Of a stretch of 6,246 bases of DNA, positions 1 to 5,004 are shown in pieces. The position numbers were made by a program, and so were the translations under genes. Numbering within the stretch: position 1 is the first letter of the stretch; every line of letters begins with the position of its first letter. The DNA lies in NCBI GenBank assembly GCA_005877535.1, contig VBOM01000114.1:1-6246 (forward strand). The letters run 5' to 3'. The notes under the pieces are model-generated. The model made no database searches. It saw nothing but the letters and a program-made list of their open reading frames with translations, and was not told where the DNA came from. This DNA is from Nitrospirota bacterium. Its GTDB lineage: Bacteria > Nitrospirota > Nitrospiria > Nitrospirales > Nitrospiraceae.

Positions 1-153
1 ACAACTTGCCGCCGCTCGCGACCGTTGTTTTTCGTGAGCAACGGCGAAGCGCGTACTGTTTGAGTCGCTTTGGACGAGTTTACGGGCTTCGAGCGAGCAA
101 GGGCTAGTTGGGTGCCCTCGAAGGTGCAGGCGGCGGAGTTTCCGCCCGTCGGC
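1..153. other. Non-coding flank downstream of grxD
   Basis: No gene could be supported here. The plus-strand frames entering from the left edge give no recognisable protein, and the open frame starting near position 70 is only the antisense shadow of grxD. The stretch holds two inverted repeats, listed separately. A gene ending just left of the window cannot be excluded. Confidence 0.4.
87..146. repeat. Two inverted repeats 3' of grxD
   Basis: The first pairs CTTCGAG (87-93) with CTCGAAG (117-123), a perfect 7-bp stem with a 23-base loop. The second pairs GGCGGA (132-137) with TCCGCC (141-146) around a 3-base loop. The second lies 7 bases past the grxD stop on the minus strand and could slow or stop transcription, but no T-tract follows it, so it is not a canonical intrinsic terminator. 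The first resembles the TTCGAG-rich hairpins in the two palindromic repeats elsewhere in this window. Confidence 0.4.
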
Positions 154-477
154 CTACTTCCCGAATGCTTTTTTCAGCAGCGGCTCTATCTCGCCTTTGG
201 CCGCCATCGGATCGAGGATGTCGGTATCTCCGTAAAACTGCCCGTTGATGAACACTTTGGGGAGGGTCGGCCAGTTGGTCATCTTGACGAGTGCCTCTCG
301 CTTGGCCGGTTGAGACAGGACGTCGACGAGTTCATACGGGTATCCGTACTTATCGAAGAACTGCATCGTCTCCTTCGTAAACCCGCACATCGGCATCTGT
401 TTGGTGCCCTTGCCGTAGATTAAGATCTTGTGCGTGGCGACTTCCTTGTTAATTTCCTCTTGAATGGGATCTGCCAT
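154..477 (-). CDS. grxD: Monothiol glutaredoxin, Grx4/GrxD family (CGFT variant)
   Basis: A 107-residue cytoplasmic protein, the usual length for a single-domain monothiol glutaredoxin. Family members bind glutathione and a bridging [2Fe-2S] cluster and pass clusters to targets, often together with BolA proteins. Visible motifs are YGKGT (21-25, with the glutathione-contacting Lys), the active site CGFT with single Cys31, the cis-proline loop WPTLPKVFING (69-79) and GDTDI (83-87). Two departures from the family norm stand out: the active site is usually CGFS, and the GGxD glutathione loop here reads GDTD. The ATG at 477 is supported by an AGGAGG Shine-Dalgarno that overlaps the bolA stop codon, so the two genes are probably co-transcribed and translationally coupled. 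Family assignment is secure; the functional effect of the substitutions is unknown. Confidence 0.93.
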   Translation of the reverse strand: MADPIQEEINKEVATHKILIYGKGTKQMPMCGFTKETMQFFDKYGYPYELVDVLSQPAKREALVKMTNWPTLPKVFINGQFYGDTDILDPMAAKGEIEPLLKKAFGK

Positions 478-484
478 GGGTCGG

Positions 485-490
485 CCTCCT
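485..490 (-). promoter_or_regulatory. Shine-Dalgarno of grxD overlapping bolA stop
   Basis: Read on the minus strand, the bolA stop TAG (491-489) runs directly into a perfect AGGAGG (490-485), 7 bases before the grxD ATG (477). Ribosomes finishing bolA would sit on the grxD ribosome binding site, which suggests coupled synthesis of the two partners. Confidence 0.7.
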
Positions 491-728
491 AGGCTTCATC
501 TGTGGTTTTGGCTGTAAGTTCAAGTGCATGAATCCGCCCATCTTTCAATGGGCCATCCAACGCCTGATAGATCAGACGATGCCGATCCAGCAGATTCTTC
601 CCTGCAAAAGCTGCCGAGATCACCACCACTTTGAGATGATCCATCGTGCCGGTCCGATCCGAGACCGTGACCGAGGCATCTGGCATCATCCGGAGCAGGT
701 ATTCCGTCAGAACATCCGGCGTAATCAT
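489..728 (-). CDS. bolA: BolA family protein (Fe-S/redox partner of Grx4)
   Basis: A 79-residue protein with the compact BolA fold: N-terminal helix (MITPDVLTEYLLR), strands around VTVSDRTG and HLKVVVIS, the loop and helix FAGKNLLDRHRLIYQAL (41-57), and the C-terminal RIHALEL containing the near-invariant His67. BolA/IbaG proteins form [2Fe-2S]-bridged heterodimers with CGFS glutaredoxins, and the adjacent downstream grxD fits that role. The start at 728 is chosen because the domain begins there and a GGAGGGG lies just upstream (737-731), although its spacing is short. The reading frame stays open much further upstream (to about 1091), but that part is repeat and remnant sequence and not BolA. 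There is no DNA-binding or other fused domain. Whether it is closer to BolA or IbaG cannot be settled by eye. Confidence 0.9.
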   Translation of the reverse strand: MITPDVLTEYLLRMMPDASVTVSDRTGTMDHLKVVVISAAFAGKNLLDRHRLIYQALDGPLKDGRIHALELTAKTTDEA

Positions 729-752
729 GACCCCTCCAATCGGGTGGCAATA

Positions 753-782
753 AGAATACCTCAGAGCCAGACCCAAAGGCAA
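753..782 (-). promoter_or_regulatory. Possible sigma-70-type promoter for bolA-grxD
   Basis: On the minus strand TTGCCT (782-777) and TATTCT (758-753) are 18 bases apart, each matching 4 of 6 consensus positions, about 25 bases upstream of the bolA start. The position is sensible but the match is weak, so chance is a real alternative. Confidence 0.25.
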
Positions 783-803
783 TTCGGACCAGCCAGAACT
801 CAA

Positions 804-902
804 AGGCGAGACGAGCGAGACTAGCGGGACAGGCGTGACGCGAGGGTCCGAGGTTCGGAACTTCGAGTCGCGCCTTTCTCGCATGTCTCGCACATCGCGC
901 AC
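804..902. repeat. 99-bp palindromic element of tandem 9-mers
   Basis: Four direct 9-mers run without gaps: AGGCGAGAC (804-812), GAGCGAGAC (813-821), TAGCGGGAC (822-830) and AGGCGTGAC (831-839). After a 27-base centre containing the hairpin CGAGGTT/AACTTCG (849-855 and 859-865), four 9-mers follow in inverted orientation: GTCGCGCCT (867-875), TTCTCGCAT (876-884), GTCTCGCAC (885-893) and the more diverged ATCGCGCAC (894-902). The whole is symmetrical, 36+27+36 bases, and could form a long imperfect cruciform. A shorter relative lies at 5870-5959. It sits in the divergent gap between bolA and the response regulator and codes for nothing recognisable. REP-like or MITE-like origin is an inference. 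Confidence 0.65.
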
Positions 903-924
903 CGCTCCGGCACTGGTGGTGGAT

Positions 925-1091
925 TTCAACACATGCTGGTGGATAACAACCACGCCTGCATAGGTCACTTGCCCATAAGACTCCTCTTTGCAATGGAATC
1001 CGAACCGTTTCTGTATGGCCATGCTGGCACGCGCATTGCGATCCAGGTGGGACAAGAATAGGCGAGCCAACCAGAGTCCAAACCCATCTAC
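925..1091 (-). pseudogene. Possible C-terminal remnant of a GNAT acetyltransferase
   Basis: The minus strand, in the same frame as bolA, reads LFLSHLDRNARASMAIQKRF followed by GFHCKEESYGQVTYAGVVVI. The pattern N-x-x-A-S-x-x-x-x-x-x-x-F-G-F recalls the end of GNAT acetyltransferases, where an Asn-rich turn leads into a helix and then (K/R)xGF. Only about 50 residues are present: a stop in this frame at 1094-1092 cuts it off upstream, and the palindromic repeat follows downstream. No N-terminal GNAT part or start is visible. This is weak evidence and may be a chance resemblance in open GC-rich sequence. Confidence 0.22.
1025..1040 (+). promoter_or_regulatory. Predicted sigma-54 (-24/-12) promoter
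   Basis: TGGCACG, four bases, then TTGC places the invariant GG (1026-1027) and GC (1038-1039) exactly 12 bases apart, matching the sigma-54 consensus TGGCACG-N4-TTGC at every specified base. Transcription would start near 1051, about 60 bases before the response regulator ATG. RpoN promoters need an enhancer-binding activator, and no such gene lies in this window. The match overlaps the possible GNAT remnant on the other strand, so an accidental origin in former coding sequence is possible. Confidence 0.45.
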
Positions 1092-1112
1092 CTATCATCC
1101 AAGGAGGGTGCC

Positions 1113-1547
1113 ATGAATGAGTTCAAGTCTGGGTTTTTCGTCGGGGGAGAGGCCTGCGAGGGGCGAGTGCTCGTGGTAGACGACGAGCCTGATATTCGCA
1201 AAGTCGTGAAAATGACTCTGGAGAAATCCGGCTATGAAGTCATCGAAGCGGAAAACGGTGAGAAGGCGATCGACGTCATCAATTCAGGCGAGAACCGGCT
1301 TCTCCTCGACGTCGTCATCTGCGACATTCGCATGCCCAAAATCAATGGAGCCGAAGCTGTCGCCTACTTCCGGAGTAACTACCCTCGAGTCCCGCTCGTC
1401 GTACTGACCGGCTTCCCGGATCCCGATATGGCGACATCCTTTCTCCGGCAAGGAGTGGTAGATTATCTCGTCAAGCCGGTCCAAGGAGAGACACTGAGGT
1501 CAGCCGTCGCGCGAGCAATAGAACAGCGGGAACTTGCACGGCTGTGA
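1113..1547 (+). CDS. Single-domain response regulator (receiver only)
   Basis: A 144-residue CheY-like receiver with no output domain. The full phosphorylation site is visible: the acidic pair Asp23-Asp24 in VVDDEPDI, the phospho-acceptor Asp71 in ICDIRMP, the switch Thr99 in VVLTG and Lys121 in LVKPV. About 17 residues precede the first strand and about 20 helical residues follow the domain. The start is firm: AAGGAGG at 1101-1107 lies 5 bases before the ATG. It is the first gene of a plus-strand signalling cluster with two histidine kinases downstream, so it is the likely phosphate acceptor of one or both. Lacking a DNA-binding or enzymatic domain, it would act by protein contact or as a relay step. 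Receiver identity is secure; its partner is inferred from position. Confidence 0.92.
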   Translation: MNEFKSGFFVGGEACEGRVLVVDDEPDIRKVVKMTLEKSGYEVIEAENGEKAIDVINSGENRLLLDVVICDIRMPKINGAEAVAYFRSNYPRVPLVVLTGFPDPDMATSFLRQGVVDYLVKPVQGETLRSAVARAIEQRELARL

Positions 1548-1574
1548 CCATGAACCTTCATCCTCCACATTGCC

Positions 1575-1605
1575 GAGGAGAGGCATGGTCAAGGTTGTTC
1601 TCCTC
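1575..1605 (+). repeat. Inverted repeat in the spacer between receiver and kinase
   Basis: GAGGAGA (1575-1581) pairs with TCTCCTC (1599-1605), a perfect 7-bp stem with a 17-base loop. The left arm contains the Shine-Dalgarno-like GAGGAG that precedes an alternative kinase start (ATG at 1585), which lies in the loop. Pairing would hide that site, favouring the ATG at 1645. Chance cannot be excluded. Confidence 0.3.
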
Positions 1606-1644
1606 TGCAACAGGGCCACAGTCTCGCTACAGGGAGACCGCCTG

Positions 1645-2697
1645 ATGGAAAGGTCCGACCCTACCAAAGTCGCCATTCTGGGAGGAGGACGCGGCGGCCG
1701 CGCACTGTTAGATCTGCTGCACCAAATCCCGTCGATTGAGATTGTCGGCATTGCAGACAGTGATCCTGCGGCACCAGGGCTGCAACGAGCGCGTGAGCTT
1801 AAGGTTCCCGTAACCACCAATGTGCCAGACCTGATCAGCGACCATGGCGTGGGCCTGCTTTTGGATGTCACAGGCGATCCAGAGATGGAGGCCTATCTGC
1901 ATGCCCACAAACTTCCTACGGCAGAAATCCTCAGTGGATCAGCCTCCCGGTTACTGTGGAAATTAATTCAGCATGAATCCAAGCTGGAAGCCGAACTCCT
2001 CCATTCAGAAAAGCTTGCGGGAATCGGCTCATTTGCTGCGGGAATCGCGCATGATATCAACAATCCCCTGCAACTCATTTTGGGCCTGGCGGAAAACCTT
2101 ACAGTCGAACGCGACCTGGCCGCCGTCCACGAACAAGCCCGGGACATTATTGAAGCAGTCAAACAGACGAGTGCCATCTGTCGGGACCTCACCCGCTACT
2201 CACGACGCGCATCCCCTCACGGGAATGTGATGGTGTCTGTAAACGGAAAGCTGGACGAGGCGCTGAAAATCGCACGCTACGCGTCAAGTTTTCACGATAT
2301 CGAGATGATCAAACATTACCAGTCCGGCGCCGCCGTTACAGGCAACCCGGATGAGTTGCTGCACGTCCTCGTCAACCTCATCACCAATGCGGTCCATGCC
2401 ATGGAGCGCCGCGGCGGCACATTGACACTCGAGACCACACTCCTTGACGGACAGGTCGGCGTCCGAATCTCCGATACGGGATGCGGCATCGCCCCGGACA
2501 ATATCCCCGAGATTTTTGAGCCATTTTTCACGACGAAAGCTCCCGGCAAAGGTACGGGGCTGGGGCTCTATAACGTCAAAACCATCATCAACAAAATGCA
2601 CGGCACGATTGCTGTCGACAGTCAGATCGATAAGGGAACGACCGTAACCTTGACCTTCCCCAACGCCGAGCCGGTCGGGCAAGGATGGCCGTCATGA
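1645..2697 (+). CDS. Soluble histidine kinase with N-terminal Rossmann-like domain
   Basis: A 350-residue protein without membrane segments. Residues 7-110 look like a dinucleotide-binding Rossmann fold: strand KVAIL, glycine loop GGGRGG (13-18), strand IEIVGIADSD ending in acidic residues (Asp38, Asp40) where NAD-type folds bind ribose, then VGLLLDVTGD. A helix (SRLLWKLIQ onward) links to the kinase core. The HisKA H-box GIAHDINNPL has the phospho-accepting His136; the ATPase domain has the N-box Asn248, G1 box DTGCGI (Asp277), FEPFFTTK, and G2 box GKGTGLGL (301-308). All catalytic motifs are intact. The ATG at 1645 follows AGGGAG (1631-1636); an upstream ATG at 1585 and a TTG at 1534 overlapping the receiver are possible, but the extra residues fit no domain. 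The gene overlaps the next by 4 bases (ATGA). Nucleotide or redox sensing is inferred. Confidence 0.88.
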   Translation: MERSDPTKVAILGGGRGGRALLDLLHQIPSIEIVGIADSDPAAPGLQRARELKVPVTTNVPDLISDHGVGLLLDVTGDPEMEAYLHAHKLPTAEILSGSASRLLWKLIQHESKLEAELLHSEKLAGIGSFAAGIAHDINNPLQLILGLAENLTVERDLAAVHEQARDIIEAVKQTSAICRDLTRYSRRASPHGNVMVSVNGKLDEALKIARYASSFHDIEMIKHYQSGAAVTGNPDELLHVLVNLITNAVHAMERRGGTLTLETTLLDGQVGVRISDTGCGIAPDNIPEIFEPFFTTKAPGKGTGLGLYNVKTIINKMHGTIAVDSQIDKGTTVTLTFPNAEPVGQGWPS

Positions 2698-3458
2698 ATC
2701 CAGCACAGCCCGCGTTTCGCTCTGAAACAAGGTGGGGGCTCCAACCCAAACTGATTCTGTCCATGTTGCTCGTGGGGGTGATTCCCCTCATGTTGGGGCT
2801 CGGTCTCGCCTTTTGGCAAGGCTCTCGCGAGATCCAGGTCGTCAACGGCGAAAGCTTCAAGGCCATTGCCGAGGAGACGGCACGAAAAGTTGATCTCTTG
2901 ATGTCAGATGAAGTAGGGCGGACATCACGGATTGCGGCAGACCCTTCGATTATCCTTGAACTTGAGCAACGGCGCGATGCCCTGCTGGACATGACGGATG
3001 ATGCGCGTCGTCGAGCGATGAACCGGCTCAAAGAAGGGTGGGAGGCCAAAGACCCCGCGGCAGTCCAGGCCATTACGGGAAACAAAATGGCCGGCCTCAT
3101 TCGACGAACGTGCACAGAGCTATGTGATCAGCATCTCGCTCCCCATTATGGATCACATCAGATATGGAACAGTCGGCGTGCTGCATCGCGTGATCGACGC
3201 CAAAGAGCTGATCTCGCCCTCGATCTCGCCTATTCGCTTCGGCAAGACCGGACATGTGATGCTGATCGACCATCGCGGCATCGTGATGAGCTGTCCCATT
3301 CTGCCGACCGGCGTCCGACTTTCCGATGCACAGCTCATTCCCCTTGTCACACCACTTCAACCGGGCTGGGTCAGTGCGCCGAGCGATGGCCACGGCGGAC
3401 AATCGACCTCGCTTATCGGATTCGCCCCGGTGCCGGAAATCAGCCGTGCCACCAGTAG
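2694..3458 (+). CDS. Membrane sensor kinase, N-terminal fragment (broken gene)
   Basis: This open frame starts at an ATG overlapping the previous stop (ATGA), with AAGGA at 2681-2685, so translation is coupled. Residues up to about 135 are genuine: a membrane helix (LILSMLLVGVIPLMLGLGLA), then the long periplasmic helix of a double Cache sensor domain (SFKAIAEETARKVDLLMSDE) and following helices to NKMAGLI. From about 3100 the frame is wrong; the remaining 119 or so residues are Arg/His/Cys-rich out-of-frame sequence. The true continuation lies in frame +1, in the next entry. The broken gene as a whole spans 2694-5004. The membrane-distal Cache strands expected after NKMAGLI are in neither frame, which points to an internal deletion. 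The fragment itself would be an anchored piece without kinase function. Confidence 0.6.
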   Translation: MNPAQPAFRSETRWGLQPKLILSMLLVGVIPLMLGLGLAFWQGSREIQVVNGESFKAIAEETARKVDLLMSDEVGRTSRIAADPSIILELEQRRDALLDMTDDARRRAMNRLKEGWEAKDPAAVQAITGNKMAGLIRRTCTELCDQHLAPHYGSHQIWNSRRAASRDRRQRADLALDLAYSLRQDRTCDADRPSRHRDELSHSADRRPTFRCTAHSPCHTTSTGLGQCAERWPRRTIDLAYRIRPGAGNQPCHQ

Positions 3459-5004
3459 CGATCTAGGCACAGGCTCCTGGCACACCTTCGTGTGGGAAGC
3501 CTCTGACGAACTCTTTGCCCCGATTCGTCACTTCCTCACCTGGATGGCCGTATTCAGTCTCATCGCTGTCGGATTGATAACGTCCCTCGGCTACCTGGCG
3601 GCTCATCGTATTGTCATGCCGGTGCGCCGATTACAGGCAGCGGCACAATTGATCGGGCGCGGTGAGCTTCGGCAGCCCATCGACATTCAGACCGGCGATG
3701 AGCTCCAGGATTTGGCCGACGAACTCAATCGAATGAATCGCCAATTAGTGGCCGCCTTTGCAGGCCTGACCGATCAAGTGGCCATCAAAACGCAACAAGT
3801 GGAGTCCTTGCTTCACTCGACGGACCAGATCCTGGATGCAGTCCCAACTCCGATCATCATGGTCGATCAAGCCGAACAGGTACAGTACATCAACCGGGTC
3901 GGACGCAACTCCTTCCAAGCCATACTTGATTCGACCAAATCAATCCCCTTGTTCGATATACTCCCCGTCGATCCCGCTGTACGAGAGCATCTGCGAAAAG
4001 AATTCAGATGTGCGCGGAGCGGAGAAGATATCACGACAGCATCTGGGGTAGAGGACACCGCTGCCGTCAACCGCGCCCGTGACCCGTTGGCTCCCGTGAT
4101 GGAAACGGCCGACCCACACAACCGACAGGAGATTCAGATTGGTCCCCGACGGTATCACTATCAGTGGTTCCACCTGGCGGGGAGAAACCAGGGAGAGGAC
4201 CGGATCGGTCTTGTCTTCAGGGACACGACTGACGAAAGCCGCCTCCAGGACCAGCTCATCCAGGCTGAGAAATCAGGCAGCCTCGGGACCCTCACCGCCG
4301 GAATCGGACATGAGTTGAACAATCCACTCTTCGGAATACTCGGACTGGGGGAAGCCATTGGAGAAGAAGCCAACCTCGACCGCGTCAGAATCTATGCCCG
4401 CGACATCCTGCAGCATGGTCGTCGAATGGCCGCTATTATTCGAGACTTCACCGGCGTCACGACCCGCGAGACATTGGACCAATGGCAACCGGTTCACCTC
4501 GAGCGGGAACTCGATCAGGCCATCGCGACACTCACGGGCAGCATGGACGCCTCAGGACTCGCATTCCAGAGAACGTACGCGGGAGACACTTGTGTACTGG
4601 CCCTCCCCGACCAGCTCAGACAGGCGTTCACGAACTTGTTGATGAATGCCATTCAGGCGATGAAGGGCCGGGGCAGCTTGCGTCTCTCGACGTCCCTGAC
4701 CGATACATCCGTCGTAACCACGATTGTGGATTCAGGCCCCGGCATTCCGAAACAGCATCTGTCAAAAATTTTCGATCCATTCTTTACCACAAAGGGACAG
4801 GGCGAAGGATCCGGACTTGGCCTGACCGTCGCGCGCCGGATCATCAAGAAATTTGGAGGGGACATCAGAATTGAGAGCCAGGAGGGGAGCGGCACTTCGT
4901 GCATCGTAACCCTCCCGACGATTCCTCTTCTGCCGCCCACACAGGAGGCTTCATGTACCGAGTCAACGTCTCGCTCTACGCCGCAGCCCTCACCGTCTTC
5001 ATAA
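3124..5004 (+). CDS. Sensor histidine kinase, C-terminal part (Cache-HAMP-PAS-HK)
   Basis: This frame holds the rest of the kinase begun at 2694. Homologous sequence starts near 3100 (FDERAQSYVISISLPIMD), before any start codon; the first candidate is GTG at 3124 with no good Shine-Dalgarno. Counting from it: membrane-proximal Cache half (1-130, with FGKTGHVMLID and CPILPTG), membrane helix (138-160), HAMP (about 162-215), PAS (about 233-370), HisKA with GIGHELNNPL (His396), then HATPase with N-box Asn508, DSGPGI (Asp536), FDPFFTTK and GEGSGLGL (560-567). All catalytic motifs are intact. Made alone it would lack the first membrane helix and half the sensor. The stop TAA (5002-5004) lies inside the 285-bp insertion, and the last 52 bases overlap the next gene in another frame. 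A likely partner is the receiver at 1113; the haem protein downstream may supply the signal. Confidence 0.8.
   Translation: MISISLPIMDHIRYGTVGVLHRVIDAKELISPSISPIRFGKTGHVMLIDHRGIVMSCPILPTGVRLSDAQLIPLVTPLQPGWVSAPSDGHGGQSTSLIGFAPVPEISRATSSDLGTGSWHTFVWEASDELFAPIRHFLTWMAVFSLIAVGLITSLGYLAAHRIVMPVRRLQAAAQLIGRGELRQPIDIQTGDELQDLADELNRMNRQLVAAFAGLTDQVAIKTQQVESLLHSTDQILDAVPTPIIMVDQAEQVQYINRVGRNSFQAILDSTKSIPLFDILPVDPAVREHLRKEFRCARSGEDITTASGVEDTAAVNRARDPLAPVMETADPHNRQEIQIGPRRYHYQWFHLAGRNQGEDRIGLVFRDTTDESRLQDQLIQAEKSGSLGTLTAGIGHELNNPLFGILGLGEAIGEEANLDRVRIYARDILQHGRRMAAIIRDFTGVTTRETLDQWQPVHLERELDQAIATLTGSMDASGLAFQRTYAGDTCVLALPDQLRQAFTNLLMNAIQAMKGRGSLRLSTSLTDTSVVTTIVDSGPGIPKQHLSKIFDPFFTTKGQGEGSGLGLTVARRIIKKFGGDIRIESQEGSGTSCIVTLPTIPLLPPTQEASCTESTSRSTPQPSPSS

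Noticed and set aside
70..423. Plus-strand 117-residue open frame opposite grxD
   Set aside because: It is antisense to a well-recognised glutaredoxin and resembles no protein family.
489..1070. A 193-residue version of BolA with a long N-terminal extension starting at TTG 1070
   Set aside because: The extra residues translate the palindromic repeat and intergenic DNA; the BolA domain begins at the ATG at 728, which has a Shine-Dalgarno just upstream.
520..1098. Minus-strand 192-residue Cys/Arg/Gly-rich open frame across bolA and the divergent gap
   Set aside because: It is out of frame with bolA, runs through the repeat element, and has the composition of a GC-rich shadow frame.
1534..1644. 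Earlier starts for the Rossmann kinase (TTG 1534, ATG 1585)
   Set aside because: The added residues fit no domain. TTG 1534 overlaps the receiver gene without a clear ribosome site, and the site before 1585 lies in an inverted repeat. ATG 1645 lies directly before the fold and follows AGGGAG; 1585 remains a minor alternative.
3081..3124. Programmed ribosomal frameshift joining the two kinase fragments
   Set aside because: There is no convincing slippery site or stimulator for a +1 shift, and the sensor segment expected at the junction is missing, which a recoding event would not explain.
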